Positions 18,223-27,567 of a stretch of 43,669 nucleotides of DNA are shown here, in pieces. The stretch is from Ferrovibrio sp. (lineage in GTDB: Bacteria > Pseudomonadota > Alphaproteobacteria > Ferrovibrionales > Ferrovibrionaceae). The translations under genes and the position numbers were made by a program. Position 1 is the first letter of the stretch; each line of letters opens with the position of its first letter. The notes beneath the pieces are model-generated. The model was not told the origin of the DNA and did no database searches. It saw only the letters and a list, made by a program, of their open reading frames with translations. The stretch spans positions 32,129 to 75,797 of the forward strand of contig NZ_JANLJJ010000022.1 in assembly GCF_029255545.1 (NCBI RefSeq), given 5' to 3'.

Positions 18223-18737
18223 AGGCGGTCCTCAGGCTTGAGGCCGAATGGCATATCGCGACCGGTGGCGATGGCCCATATATCGGCAATGTATTGCAGG
18301 CTGAGCAGCCCCATCCCGACCGGCAGGGAAAGATAGGGTATCCAGACCCTGGCACGCCACATCGAGCTGGTCAGGCGATTGGTCGCATAGGCTTCATGCC
18401 ACCAGAAGATCGAACTCCAGAACAGGATGCCACAAAAAACCAATGCCATGGCTGAAGCGAACAAGGCCATGGCAACGCGCAGCCTGTGGCCGGCTAGCAA
18501 TGGCAGCAGGTCGACGTTGACATGTCCGCGCGTCAGCAGCACGTAGGGTGCGCCAACAAAAGTCGCGGCAATCAGGGTGAAAATGACAAATTCGGTTTGC
18601 CAGATCGTGGATTGTCCCAGCACGGCGCGCTGAAAAATCATCTGGCAGACAATGACGATGCTGAGCAGGATCAGCAGGATGGCAACCACCCCGCTGATCC
18701 GCGACAGCCATCGCACCAAAGATACGAAGTGCTCCAT
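18219..18737 (-). CDS. TRAP transporter small permease subunit (DctQ family)
   Basis: A 172-residue protein with four predicted membrane helices, beginning near residue 15 (ISGVVAILLILLSIVIVCQMIF). The conserved QTEFVIFTLIAATFVGAPYVL region and the RGHVNVDLL motif are characteristic of DctQ subunits. It pairs with the large permease to form the membrane part of a tripartite TRAP importer. It starts ten bases after the binding-protein stop and overlaps the large-subunit start by four bases. Confidence 0.92.
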   Translation of the reverse strand: MEHFVSLVRWLSRISGVVAILLILLSIVIVCQMIFQRAVLGQSTIWQTEFVIFTLIAATFVGAPYVLLTRGHVNVDLLPLLAGHRLRVAMALFASAMALVFCGILFWSSIFWWHEAYATNRLTSSMWRARVWIPYLSLPVGMGLLSLQYIADIWAIATGRDMPFGLKPEDRL

Positions 18738-18747
18738 GTGAGTTTGT

Positions 18748-19758
18748 TCAGCGTACCTGCAGGGCCTTGACGATCAGCGCCTTGCCGTTCGGAACCTTGT
18801 CGGCGAAGGTGCGATATGAACTGTTGTTGGCGACGTCACGCCATTTCCCAGCTTGTTCTTCGGTCATGGTGACGACCTTGACGTTGGCTTTCTTGAAGGC
18901 AGCCACCAACTCGTCGTCGAGTTTTTTCGACTCCGCAGCGAAATAATCCTCGGCCTTTTTAGAGGCATCCATGATCACTTTTTTCTGAGCGTCATTGAGT
19001 TTGTCGAAGCTGCGCTTGGACATCAGCACCGGCTCGTACATGAACCAAAGGGCATTGTCGCCCGGCGCGGTCAGGCAGGCAACCTGCTCATAAAGGCGGA
19101 AAGAGACGAAGCTGCCCGATGATGTGTCGGTGGCATCGGCTACGCCGGTTTGCAAGGCATTGTAGACTTCGTTTGAGGGGATCGAGACGATCGAGGCGCC
19201 GGCGCCAGCCCACATTTCAGCGAAGGTAGCGCCAGCCGAACGGACTTTCAGTCCCTTGGCATCGTTCGGTTCCAGGATGCAGTTTTTCTTGGAGCCAAAG
19301 GCGCCGGCCAGCCATGCATCGGCCAGAACCACCACGCCGGCATCATTGATGATCTTCTTGATGTCCTGCATGAAGGGCGAGGCATTAATGCGCTTGGCAT
19401 GGTCGTGGCTCTTCACCAGGCCCGGCATCAGAGTGGCGCCGAACTGGGGGTGCTGCCCGGAGGCGTAATCGAGCGGGAATGACGTAATGTCAATCTGCCC
19501 CTTGAGCATGGCATTCCATTGTTCGGTTGCCTTTACCAGGCTGGCGCCGGGATAAACCTTGATATCAAGCCCGACATTGGCCTTGGCCGCTTCGCGGGCA
19601 ATCATCTGCACCATTTCATCGCGCACATCGCCCTTGCCGCCGGGAAACTGGTGGGAGGCTTTCAGCGTGATGTCTGCCGCAACGGCCGTGCCGGCCGCGA
19701 ATAACCCGGCTGCCGCCAGCAGGGCGGCGCCGGTAAGGCGATGCATCTGTCCAATCAT
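18748..19758 (-). CDS. TRAP transporter substrate-binding protein (DctP family)
   Basis: A 336-residue periplasmic binding protein. Residues 1-28 form a Sec signal peptide with a hydrophobic core and an AVAA cleavage site before DITLKASHQFP. The mature part follows the DctP pattern, including GLKVRSAG, whose arginine normally pairs with the ligand carboxylate, and the dimer or helix segment NEVYNALQTGVAD. This indicates a carboxylate ligand but not which one. The ATG at 19758 has GGAGG seven bases upstream (19766-19770), so this start is preferred to the ATG four codons later. It leads the unit of TRAP, MFS and CoA-ligase genes. Confidence 0.94.
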   Translation of the reverse strand: MIGQMHRLTGAALLAAAGLFAAGTAVAADITLKASHQFPGGKGDVRDEMVQMIAREAAKANVGLDIKVYPGASLVKATEQWNAMLKGQIDITSFPLDYASGQHPQFGATLMPGLVKSHDHAKRINASPFMQDIKKIINDAGVVVLADAWLAGAFGSKKNCILEPNDAKGLKVRSAGATFAEMWAGAGASIVSIPSNEVYNALQTGVADATDTSSGSFVSFRLYEQVACLTAPGDNALWFMYEPVLMSKRSFDKLNDAQKKVIMDASKKAEDYFAAESKKLDDELVAAFKKANVKVVTMTEEQAGKWRDVANNSSYRTFADKVPNGKALIVKALQVR

Positions 19759-19791
19759 GGTGTTTCCTCCGTTTTGTTATGTAATTGTTTG

Positions 19792-19826
19792 ATGGTCATA
19801 CTAATAAAACGGGCCAGACCCAACAA
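19792..19826 (-). promoter_or_regulatory. Candidate promoter and operator of the TRAP unit
   Basis: On the minus strand TTGTTG (19821-19826) and TAGTAT (19798-19803) are 17 bases apart, three and four of six to consensus. The -10 overlaps the imperfect inverted repeat ATG-AC-CAT (19792-19799), the sort of site a GntR-type repressor of a transport operon could use. Both matches are weak and no regulator gene is adjacent. Confidence 0.28.
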
Positions 19827-19920
19827 GAAATCTCAGGGCTGCTGGTTTTTTGCGATGCACCCAGCGGGTTTTTGTCACTTGGGCGGCTTGGGCTGGCTCT
19901 GGCGGGCCTAATCTGCGGCG

Positions 19921-20799
19921 TCAGGAAAGGGGCAATGCCACCACTGCATCGCCATGGCTGACCATGCCGGTTGCGGTGTCGAACTGCATCAGGTCTTCGC
20001 CGATCAGAACAGGCCCCTCGTAATCGGCACGGACCTCCGCCAGCAGGGCACCAGCATCGAAAGCAACCGGAACGAAATGATTGAGGATCAGGCAGCGGGC
20101 GCGCGCCTGCGCCGCCACCTTGCCAACCTCGGTGGACAGCGTGTGATAACTGGCCACATTCTCGATGGTCTCCAGTCCGCGCACGCCGGGCAGGGCCAGC
20201 ATCTCGCGGTGGATGAAGCATTCATGCACCAGAGCATCAGCATCCTTGGCCGCCAGGATCAATTCGGGACAAAAGGCCGTATCGCCACTGAAGGCAACTT
20301 TCTGGCGGCCATCGGTGAAGACATAGCCATAGGCGGCTTTGACCGGCTGGTGCCGAACGGGCACGGCAATGACGGTCAGGTCGCCATCATGCAGAACGAT
20401 GCCCGGTTCAACCTCGGTGATGTTCAATTCCAACGCCACCGTGGAAGGCCGTTTTTCATGAGCGATGCGCTGATCCAGTTCCGGCCGCCACAAGGCCATC
20501 AGGCCATGCAGATATTGTCGCGTGCCCGGCGGGCCGAAAATGCGTTGCGGCCGATCGCGCCCCTGGTGCCAGCTCGAGATGATCAGCTGGAACAGGTCGA
20601 TGATATGGTCGGAATGCAGGTGCGTCAGGAACAGGGCATCAATGGCCTTGCCGGCACTGCCGGCTCCCAGCAACCGCTGGGTGACGCCGGAACCGCAATC
20701 GACCAGGAACTGGCGATCATTCCAGCGCAGCAGGCTGGATGGTCCGTAACGCCGGGTCGAGACCTGGGGACAGCCGGTTCCGAGCAATGTAACGCGCAT
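19921..20799 (-). CDS. MBL-fold hydrolase, ribonuclease Z-like
   Basis: A 292-residue metallo-beta-lactamase-fold protein. The zinc motif THLHSDH (His60, His62, Asp64, His65) lies after a GTGCPQ start strand as in RNase Z and arylsulfatase-type relatives. Further ligand candidates are VRH near 160, FSGDT near 185 and LNHFVP near 255. The long exosite arm of true tRNase Z is not evident, so a role on tRNA ends is doubtful; a phosphodiesterase or sulfatase-like hydrolase is equally possible. The frame extends to 20871, but MRVTLLGTGCP at 20799 is the family start. It lies four bases after moeA and is probably the last gene of the trp-moa unit. Confidence 0.88.
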   Translation of the reverse strand: MRVTLLGTGCPQVSTRRYGPSSLLRWNDRQFLVDCGSGVTQRLLGAGSAGKAIDALFLTHLHSDHIIDLFQLIISSWHQGRDRPQRIFGPPGTRQYLHGLMALWRPELDQRIAHEKRPSTVALELNITEVEPGIVLHDGDLTVIAVPVRHQPVKAAYGYVFTDGRQKVAFSGDTAFCPELILAAKDADALVHECFIHREMLALPGVRGLETIENVASYHTLSTEVGKVAAQARARCLILNHFVPVAFDAGALLAEVRADYEGPVLIGEDLMQFDTATGMVSHGDAVVALPLS

Positions 20800-20803
20800 G
20801 GCC

Positions 20804-22015
20804 TCAGCGTAGCCGCAGGATCGGCACGGCTTCGCCGGCCTTGAGCGCGGGAGCCAGCGGAGGACGCACAATCAGCACGTCGGCATCGCTCAGCAATCGC
20901 AACATCGAGCTGTCCTGTTTGCCGAATGCATCAGCCACCGGTTGGCCAGCGGCATTCAGGCTGATCCTGGCGCGCAGGTAATCCTCGCGCCTGTCATTCT
21001 CCGGCAGGTCATGGGCGGCCAGGGCCGTTTCGAACCGTACCTGCCACTCCAGCCCCAGCATGGCGCGCAGAGCCGGCACCAGGAAGTTATGGCCGCAGAC
21101 CATCGCCGAAACCGGATTGCCGGGCAGGCCCAGCAAGGCAACTGACTGGCCGCCGCCCAGATCGGCCCGGCCGAACATCAGCGGTTTCCCCGGCCGCATG
21201 GCAATGCGCCAGAAATCAATGCCGATTCCGCCACCGCCCAGTATTTTGTGGATCAGGTCGTGTTCCCCGACGCTGGCGCCGCCGAGCGTCAGCAGCAGAT
21301 CGCAGCCAGCCGCGGCGGAAGCTTTGGCGCGCAGATCGGCTTCAGTATCGCGGGCAATGCCCAGATCGATGGCGCAGCCGCCATGCATCTCGATCAGGGC
21401 ACAGAGGCCGATATTGTTGGAACTGACGATCTGGTTCGGCCCGATCGGTTCGCCGGGGCGGGCTAACTCGTCGCCGGTGGCCAGCACCGCAATGCGTGGT
21501 TTGCGCCGTACCGCCAGCCAGGGCACGTTCATCGCCGCCGTCAGCGCCAGATCGGCCGGCCCCAGCAGGCGGCCGGTTTTCAGCAGCACCTGGCCCTCGC
21601 TGAAATCCAGCCCGGCTCGGCGAATCCACTGGCCCGGTTTCGGCGCTTCGCGCACATTCAACAGGCCGTCGACGGCCAAATCGGCATCTTCCTGAATCAC
21701 GATGGCATCGGCACCGGGCGGCAGCGGGGCGCCGGTGAAAATGCGCACGCATTCACCCGGTCCGACCATGCCCTCATGGCGGCCGCCCGCGGCGGCGGCC
21801 CCAACGGGCTTCAGTCGGGCGGGAATGCTGGCTAGGTCGGCCTGACGGCAGGCCCAGCCATCCATGGCGCTCACGTCGAATGGCGGTTGCGTCCGGCGTG
21901 CCGCCACGTCCTCGGCCAGAACCCGACCAACAGCGGCGGACAGCGCCACGGTTTCGGCCGGCATCTGTGGCAGGCCGGCGACGATGCGGCCACGCGCCTC
22001 GGCGACGGGGATCAT
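20804..22015 (-). CDS. moeA: Molybdopterin molybdenumtransferase MoeA
   Basis: A 403-residue MoeA, which inserts molybdate into adenylylated molybdopterin in the last step of molybdenum cofactor synthesis. The N-terminal domain includes [11 protein letters not shown]. The MoCF-like domain has [15 protein letters not shown] and [11 protein letters not shown]. The C-terminal domain starts near residue 330 ([13 protein letters not shown]). It overlaps moaC by four bases upstream, and the MBL-fold hydrolase starts four bases after its stop. A molybdenum-enzyme gene of the sulfite oxidase type lies near the end of this window and would need the cofactor. Confidence 0.96.
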   Translation of the reverse strand: MIPVAEARGRIVAGLPQMPAETVALSAAVGRVLAEDVAARRTQPPFDVSAMDGWACRQADLASIPARLKPVGAAAAGGRHEGMVGPGECVRIFTGAPLPPGADAIVIQEDADLAVDGLLNVREAPKPGQWIRRAGLDFSEGQVLLKTGRLLGPADLALTAAMNVPWLAVRRKPRIAVLATGDELARPGEPIGPNQIVSSNNIGLCALIEMHGGCAIDLGIARDTEADLRAKASAAAGCDLLLTLGGASVGEHDLIHKILGGGGIGIDFWRIAMRPGKPLMFGRADLGGGQSVALLGLPGNPVSAMVCGHNFLVPALRAMLGLEWQVRFETALAAHDLPENDRREDYLRARISLNAAGQPVADAFGKQDSSMLRLLSDADVLIVRPPLAPALKAGEAVPILRLR

Positions 22016-22491
22016 GGCGCGTCAAACACTCCGGATTTGCCGCCGGATTTATGCAGCAGTCTTATATCCGTGATCTGCATGCCGCGGTCGACTGCCTTGG
22101 CCATATCGTAGATGGTCAGGGCGGCCACGCTGGCTGCCGTCAGGGCTTCCATCTCTACGCCGGTACGGCCCTTCAGCTTGCAGGTGGCGACAATGTCGAT
22201 GGCATTGCCTGTCTTGTCAGGGGTGAGTTCGACGGTCACCTGACTGAGCGCCAGCGGATGACAGAGCGGGATCAGGTCGGAGGTGCGCTTGGCCGCCATG
22301 ATGCCGGCGATACGCGCGGTGGCCAGTACATCGCCCTTGGCGGCCTGGCCTGACAGGATCAGGTCCAGCGTGGCCTTCTGCATCAATATGCGGGCCCCAG
22401 CCCTGGCGACACGCTCGGTCTCGGTTTTGGCCGAGACATCGACCATATGGGCCTCGCCGGCTGCGTTCAGGTGCGTGAGCCTATCGCTCAT
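22012..22491 (-). CDS. moaC: Cyclic pyranopterin monophosphate synthase MoaC
   Basis: A 159-residue MoaC, which works with MoaA to convert GTP to cyclic pyranopterin monophosphate, the first stage of molybdenum cofactor synthesis. Conserved segments are [14 protein letters not shown] near residue 17, [35 protein letters not shown], and the C-terminal HKSGGKSG. The frame is open farther upstream, but the ATG at 22491 overlaps the trpC stop as ATGA and matches the family start MSDRLTHLN. Translational coupling to trpC is likely. Confidence 0.96.
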   Translation of the reverse strand: MSDRLTHLNAAGEAHMVDVSAKTETERVARAGARILMQKATLDLILSGQAAKGDVLATARIAGIMAAKRTSDLIPLCHPLALSQVTVELTPDKTGNAIDIVATCKLKGRTGVEMEALTAASVAALTIYDMAKAVDRGMQITDIRLLHKSGGKSGVFDAP

Positions 22492-23294
22492 GCGGCAAGA
22501 TCCTTGCCAGTCAACAGCAGACGGGTGGCGGCCTCGACATCCGGCTGGCGCATCAGGCTTTCGCCGACCAGAAAGCAGCGTGCGCCGCATTTCGCCATGC
22601 GGTCCAGATCGGCCTTGGTGTGGAGGCCGGATTCCGCCACCAGCATGCGGTCGGCCGGCACGCGGGATGCCAGCGCCTCGGTGGTGGCCAGATCGACGAC
22701 CAAGGTTTTCAGATTGCGGTTGTTGACCCCGAGCAGGGGTGACTTGAGTTTCAGCGCCCGGTCAAGTTCTGCGCCATCATGCACCTCAACCAGAACATCC
22801 AGGCCGTATTCGGTCGCCACGGATTCCAGTTCGGCGGCCTGCGCGTCGCTGAGGGCAGCCATGATCAGCAGGATGCAGTCGGCACCCAGGGCGCGGGCTT
22901 CGATCACCTGATAGGGATCGAGCATGAAATCCTTGCGGATGATCGGCAGGCCGACAGCAGCGCGTGCCTGCCGCAGATAGTCATCCTTGCCCTGGAAATA
23001 GGGCTCGTCGGTCAGAACCGACAGGCAGGTGGCGCCACCTGCGGCATAGGCACGCGCCAGAGCCGGCGGATCGAAATCGGCGCGGATCAGGCCTTTGGAG
23101 GGCGAAGCTTTCTTGATCTCGGCAATCAGGCCATAGCCACCAGCCGTCACCGTCGCTTTAAGGGCGCGGATGAAGCCGCGCGGCGCAACGGTCGCTTTGG
23201 CCTCACGCTCCAGATCTGCCTGCGGCAGGCGTGTTTTGCTGGCAGCGATATGCTCTAGCTTGTCGGCGCAGATCTTGGCGAGAACGTCGCTCAT
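22488..23294 (-). CDS. trpC: Indole-3-glycerol phosphate synthase
   Basis: A 268-residue TIM-barrel enzyme of tryptophan synthesis that closes the indole ring of carboxyphenylaminodeoxyribulose phosphate. Motifs include [12 protein letters not shown] with its catalytic lysine, [47 protein letters not shown], and VAESGLHT. It is a single-function enzyme, not fused to TrpF. It overlaps trpD upstream and moaC downstream, each by four bases. Confidence 0.97.
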   Translation of the reverse strand: MSDVLAKICADKLEHIAASKTRLPQADLEREAKATVAPRGFIRALKATVTAGGYGLIAEIKKASPSKGLIRADFDPPALARAYAAGGATCLSVLTDEPYFQGKDDYLRQARAAVGLPIIRKDFMLDPYQVIEARALGADCILLIMAALSDAQAAELESVATEYGLDVLVEVHDGAELDRALKLKSPLLGVNNRNLKTLVVDLATTEALASRVPADRMLVAESGLHTKADLDRMAKCGARCFLVGESLMRQPDVEAATRLLLTGKDLAA

Positions 23295-24355
23295 GATTTC
23301 TTGTCTTCCTCCGCCGGATCGGCTGGCGGTGGTTCATGGGTGATTTCGATCAGGCGGGCCAGTGCGGCGCGGGCCTTGCCACTGTCGATGGATTGCGCCG
23401 CCATGGCGGCACCCTCGCGGAGATCTTTTGCCTTGCCGGCGATCACCAGCGCGGCAGCGGAATTGAACAGTACAATATCCCGGAACGCGCCGGGGGCACC
23501 ATTCAGCACGGCCCGCAGGGCAACCGCATTGGCCGTCGGCTCGTCGCCTTTCAGTTCTTCCAGTCTGGCGCGCGGCAGGCCGGCATCTTCCGGCGTGATT
23601 TCGAAATGGCGCAGCTTGCCACCGTCCATTTCCGATACATAGGTCGGACCCGTCGTGGTGATTTCGTCCAGGCCATCGGAACCATGCACGACCCAGACTT
23701 TTTCAGCGCCCAGCTTGCCCATCACCTCGGCCAGCGGCTGCACCCACTGCCGGTCGAACACACCGATCAGCTGCCGCTTGACCAGCGCCGGATTGCTCAG
23801 GGGGCCGAGCAGGTTGAAGATCGTGCGCGTACCAAGTTCGACGCGGGTCGGGCCGACATGGCGCATGGCGCCATGATGCCGCGGTGCCATCAGAAAGCCG
23901 ACGCCGGCCTCAGAGATGGCTTTTTCAATCAGGCGGAAATCGCAGTCGATGTTGACGCCCAGGGCGGTCAGCACGTCGGCGGCGCCGGTCTTCGATGACA
24001 CGGCGCGATTGCCGTGCTTGGCTACGGGTATGCCACAGCCAGCCAGAACGAAGGCCGAGCAGGTCGAGACATTCCAAGTGCCCTTGACGTCGCCGCCGGT
24101 ACCGACGATGTCGATGGCACCGGCTGGCGCGGTCACGCCATGCACCTTTGCCCGCATCGTCATGGCGCCACCGGTAATCTCGTCCACGGTTTCGCCACGC
24201 ACGCGAAGCGCCATCAGGAAGGCGCCCATCTGCGACGGCGTCGCGTTGCCTGACATCATCACGTCGAACGCCGTGCATGCATCGCCGATATTCAGCGTCG
24301 CGCCGCCGGCCACCAGTGCCAGCAGCCGTTTGAATTCCGTTACGTCCGCACTCAT
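23291..24355 (-). CDS. trpD: Anthranilate phosphoribosyltransferase
   Basis: A 354-residue enzyme that joins anthranilate to phosphoribosyl pyrophosphate in tryptophan synthesis. The phosphate-binding loop is [14 protein letters not shown], followed by [17 protein letters not shown], and [21 protein letters not shown]-type anthranilate-site residues lie farther on. The C-terminal 20 residues are acidic and proline-rich and do not belong to the core fold. It overlaps trpG by four bases upstream and trpC by four bases downstream. Confidence 0.97.
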   Translation of the reverse strand: MSADVTEFKRLLALVAGGATLNIGDACTAFDVMMSGNATPSQMGAFLMALRVRGETVDEITGGAMTMRAKVHGVTAPAGAIDIVGTGGDVKGTWNVSTCSAFVLAGCGIPVAKHGNRAVSSKTGAADVLTALGVNIDCDFRLIEKAISEAGVGFLMAPRHHGAMRHVGPTRVELGTRTIFNLLGPLSNPALVKRQLIGVFDRQWVQPLAEVMGKLGAEKVWVVHGSDGLDEITTTGPTYVSEMDGGKLRHFEITPEDAGLPRARLEELKGDEPTANAVALRAVLNGAPGAFRDIVLFNSAAALVIAGKAKDLREGAAMAAQSIDSGKARAALARLIEITHEPPPADPAEEDKKS

Positions 24356-24963
24356 GCTGCCTGTCCGCGTACCGCCGTTTCATTCACCGGAAGGCCGCAA
24401 TACCGCACGAAATTGGCCAGCATCGCAAGGCCATGCTCCGAGGCGATGCTTTCCGGATGGAATTGCACGCCATGGATCGGCAGGTCGCGATGGGCCAAGC
24501 CCATGATCACCCCATCTTCCGACCGGGCCGTGACAGTCAGGCTGTTGGGCAGGCTGGCCGGATCGACCGTCAGGGAATGATACCGCGTGGCGAGGAAATC
24601 CTGCGGCAGGCCGGCAAACACGCTTTCGCCCGTATGATGAATGCGGCTCAGTTTGCCGTGCAGCGGCAGAGGGGCGCGAACGACCTTGCCGCCGAAGGCC
24701 TGGCCGATGGCCTGATGGCCCAGACAGACGCCAAACAGCGGCAGGCGTGCTTCGGCGGCTTTGTCGATCATGGGCAGGCAGATGCCGGCCCGGTCCGGAT
24801 CGCAGGGGCCCGGCGACAGCACGATTCCAGCCGGCTTGAGCGCCAGAATAGCCTCTGGTGTGGTTTCATCGTTGCGGAAAACCTTCATCTCGGCGCCAAG
24901 CTGCCCGAAATAATGCACCAGATTCCACGTGAAGCTGTCGTAATTATCAATCAAAACCAGCAT
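24352..24963 (-). CDS. trpG: Anthranilate synthase glutamine amidotransferase (TrpG/PabA type)
   Basis: A 203-residue class I glutamine amidotransferase. It supplies ammonia to the TrpE chorismate-converting subunit. Visible elements are [15 protein letters not shown] at the start, SPGPCDP, the nucleophile loop GVCLGHQ (Cys80), and the His-Glu pair in [13 protein letters not shown]. The frame continues to 25035, but [11 protein letters not shown] at 24963 is the family start and has AAAGGA upstream. It heads the six-gene unit. TrpE itself is not in the window, and the same subunit may also serve p-aminobenzoate synthesis. Confidence 0.96.
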   Translation of the reverse strand: MLVLIDNYDSFTWNLVHYFGQLGAEMKVFRNDETTPEAILALKPAGIVLSPGPCDPDRAGICLPMIDKAAEARLPLFGVCLGHQAIGQAFGGKVVRAPLPLHGKLSRIHHTGESVFAGLPQDFLATRYHSLTVDPASLPNSLTVTARSEDGVIMGLAHRDLPIHGVQFHPESIASEHGLAMLANFVRYCGLPVNETAVRGQAA

Positions 24964-25040
24964 GTTTCGGCGTCCTTTAAATATCAGACTAACATAACCT
25001 GACACCTCGGCTACAGCTATGGCCGACACCCGCACGGCGA

Positions 25041-25116
25041 GTATAAAAAGCTATTTTTTCTTTTTAAATCATAGCATTGCGGGAAAGTTTAAAATACTGA
25101 ACAATCTTTGTAGAGA
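25041..25116. promoter_or_regulatory. AT-rich intergenic block between divergent trpG and MCP 2
   Basis: Within a GC-rich window these 76 bases are mostly A and T, with runs such as TATAAAAAG, TATTTTTTC and TTTTTAAAT. It lies between the divergent trpG and MCP 2 starts and is the likely promoter region for one or both. A possible -35/-10 pair for MCP 2 (TTGCGG, 17 bases, AACAAT) is weak, and I could not fix a start site. No leader peptide or attenuator for trp was seen. Confidence 0.4.
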
Positions 25117-25137
25117 GAATCGAGAGGGGAATGCCGG

Positions 25138-27492
25138 ATGTCCGATACGGGGCAGGTTACAACGCGCCGTGGCGGTATCCGCCAGCGGTTGTTCATCGCA
25201 GTCGGAGCAATCGCGTCTTTCGCACTGATTTCGGCCGCTGCGGGCTGGTTCGCCCTGTCACGGCTTGATCGGGCCATTACGACGGTCACGGATGAGGGGG
25301 TCAACTCGGTGGTTGCCGCCCTGGCGCTGGCTGAACGGGTCGCCGATATGGCGGGTGCTGCTCCGGACCTGGTTTCGGCTTCAACGGAAAATGAGGTCAA
25401 AACCGTAGCCGATGCCAACAAGACCCGGGAAAAGGAAATCCGTTCGGTTCTGGAACTGGTGGCTCAGCGCGTGCCGGCCGAAAAGATGGCCGAGATTCAG
25501 AAAGAAGCGGACGGCCTTCTGGCCAATATCGGCCGGCTCGAACAGTTGGTGATTGCGCGGATTCGCACAACGGAGCAGCGCGAGGCGGAAACCCAGAACC
25601 TGAGCAAGGCGCACGGGGTATTCCTGCAATATGCCAATCCCCAGATCGACGACGCGGTCGTTGACCTGACCGGCAGCCTGACGTCTGTCACGCGCAGCGG
25701 CGATCTGGGCCGGATCGAACGCACTCTCAACCGGCTTGCCGGCAACGACCTGGTCCTGGTGCAGGCGACTGCGTCTCTGATCGGCGAAATCAACAATGCC
25801 GTCGGTTTGCTTGCCGTCGGTGCTCAGGCCGGCAGCCGAGAAGAACTTGCATCTGTCGCCCAGCGCTTCTCCACCGCAGCCGACAAGGCGAGGCGCGCGC
25901 TGGCCATCGTCGAAAAAGTCAATCCCCATCCGGAGTTGTCGAAAGCGACAAAGACCGTGCTGGAATTTGGCGATGAGGGTACCGGACTTTTGGGTTTCCG
26001 CGAGCAGGAGCTGGATTCATTCGAATATTCCAAATCAACCCTGAAAACGAGCCGGGATGCCGCCGGCCGCCTGGGGCTCCTCAGCCAGGCCGTGGTCGAC
26101 GATGCCAATCTTGGCGTCGCGACAGCCACCAGCGACGCTAAAGATGTCAGCATGGGCGGCAAGACGATCCTGATCATCGTGGCGGTCGCCAGCTTGATGG
26201 CGGCTACCCTGGTCGGCTGGCTTTATATTGGTCGCCGCATCGCCGATCCGCTGACTTTGCTCACTATGGCAATGGGCAAACTTGCAAACCGCGAATGGGC
26301 GACTGATGTGCCTGACCAGCAACGCGGCGACGAGATCGGCGATATGGCCCGCGCGGTTCAGATCTTCAAGGAAAATGGCCTGCAGAATGAACAGTTGCAG
26401 CAGGAAGTCGAGCGCAACCGGCAGACTGCCGAAGAACAACGCAAGGCGCAGGAACAGCTGCTTGATCGCGCCGTCGGCGAAGTGGTCGGCGCCGCGGCGG
26501 GTGGCGATCTTTCCGCCCGTATCGATACTGAAAAGCTAGACGGCATGATGGCGCGCCTGGGCGAGCGGATGAATGGCCTGCTCAAGACAGTAGAGGATGT
26601 TTTCGCCAGTCTGGGCGATGCGCTGGGCGCCATGGCGCGCGGTGATTTCACGCATCGTATCAACGCCGAATATGCGGGCGTGTATGACCGTCTCAAACAG
26701 GATGCCAATCGCACCGCGCAGCAACTGGCGGAAACTGTTGGCCAGGTGACATCGGCGGCCACCACCGTGCGTGATGCCGCCGCAGAAATCTCGACGGGCA
26801 GCAATGACCTTGCTCAGCGGACCGAACAGCAGGCGGCCAGCCTGGAGCAGACAGCGGCGTCGATGCATCAGATCACTGCCACGGTAAAGCAGAATGCCGA
26901 CAATGCCGAAGCGGCCAATCAGCTGGCAGCTACGGCCCGCGATACTGCCGAAAAGGGCGGCAGCGTGGTTCAAAACGCCGTGACAGCCGTGACGCAGATC
27001 GAGGAAAGCGCGCGCAAGATTTCCGACATCGTCGGCCTGATTGACGAGATTGCTTTCCAGACAAACCTGCTGGCACTGAATGCCTCGGTCGAGGCGGCGC
27101 GGGCCGGCGAGGCCGGCAAGGGCTTTGCCGTGGTGGCGCAGGAAGTGCGCGCGCTGGCCCAGCGTTCGGCCGATGCCTCGAAGGATATCAAGGCCCTAAT
27201 CCAGGACTCCAATGCCCAGGTCAAGACGGGCGCCAGCCTTGTGAACCAAACCGGGGCCAGCCTAGTCGAAATCGTCAGTGCCGTGAAAAAAGTGGCTGAT
27301 ATCGTGGGCGAGATTTCCTCGGCCAGCCGCGAGCAGGCTGTTGGCCTCGACGAGGTGAATACGGCCGTGGCCAATATGGACGAGATGACCCAGCGCAACG
27401 GCGCCCTGGTGGAACAGACCACGGCCTCGGCCCAGGCGATGGCCCGCCAGGCCCAGGAACTGGCGGATTTGGTAGGACAATTCCGCATCTGA
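25138..27492 (+). CDS. Methyl-accepting chemotaxis protein 2 (large periplasmic helical sensor)
   Basis: A 784-residue chemoreceptor. The first membrane helix is at about residues 18-40, a long periplasmic helical domain covers about 41-340, and the second helix is at about 342-363. A HAMP domain follows ([20 protein letters not shown]), with further HAMP-like repeats before the signalling coiled coil. The hairpin tip near 632-670 reads [20 protein letters not shown]. The C-terminal half is closely similar to MCP 1, down to QAQELADLV near the end, so the two are paralogues with different sensor parts. The ATG at 25138 has AGAGGGG about eight bases upstream. The ligand is unknown. It is divergent from the trp unit and is followed by argC in the same direction. 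Confidence 0.95.
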   Translation: MSDTGQVTTRRGGIRQRLFIAVGAIASFALISAAAGWFALSRLDRAITTVTDEGVNSVVAALALAERVADMAGAAPDLVSASTENEVKTVADANKTREKEIRSVLELVAQRVPAEKMAEIQKEADGLLANIGRLEQLVIARIRTTEQREAETQNLSKAHGVFLQYANPQIDDAVVDLTGSLTSVTRSGDLGRIERTLNRLAGNDLVLVQATASLIGEINNAVGLLAVGAQAGSREELASVAQRFSTAADKARRALAIVEKVNPHPELSKATKTVLEFGDEGTGLLGFREQELDSFEYSKSTLKTSRDAAGRLGLLSQAVVDDANLGVATATSDAKDVSMGGKTILIIVAVASLMAATLVGWLYIGRRIADPLTLLTMAMGKLANREWATDVPDQQRGDEIGDMARAVQIFKENGLQNEQLQQEVERNRQTAEEQRKAQEQLLDRAVGEVVGAAAGGDLSARIDTEKLDGMMARLGERMNGLLKTVEDVFASLGDALGAMARGDFTHRINAEYAGVYDRLKQDANRTAQQLAETVGQVTSAATTVRDAAAEISTGSNDLAQRTEQQAASLEQTAASMHQITATVKQNADNAEAANQLAATARDTAEKGGSVVQNAVTAVTQIEESARKISDIVGLIDEIAFQTNLLALNASVEAARAGEAGKGFAVVAQEVRALAQRSADASKDIKALIQDSNAQVKTGASLVNQTGASLVEIVSAVKKVADIVGEISSASREQAVGLDEVNTAVANMDEMTQRNGALVEQTTASAQAMARQAQELADLVGQFRI

Positions 27493-27509
27493 GGGTGACA
27501 ATTTAGCGT

Positions 27510-27537
27510 TTGACCCGCCCGTCCGGCGCGTTATACC
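27510..27537 (+). promoter_or_regulatory. Candidate sigma-70 promoter for argC
   Basis: TTGACC at 27510-27515 matches the -35 consensus at five of six positions, and TATACC at 27532-27537 matches the -10 at four, with a 16-base spacer. The predicted start near 27544 leaves a leader of about 24 bases containing AGGAGG (27557-27562), five bases before the argC ATG. This is the best sigma-70-like match I saw in the window. Confidence 0.5.
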
Positions 27538-27567
27538 CATCCGGCATTGTTTCCACAGGAGGTCGGT

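Noticed and set aside
19849-19890. Hairpin-like repeat with T-runs in the gap between the MBL gene and the TRAP unit
   Set aside because: Only five paired bases around a loop of about 15 and the T-runs lie on the strand with no upstream gene; not a supported terminator.
24964-25035. Possible trp leader peptide or attenuator
   Set aside because: The short upstream reading has no run of tryptophan codons and no terminator-antiterminator pair is visible.
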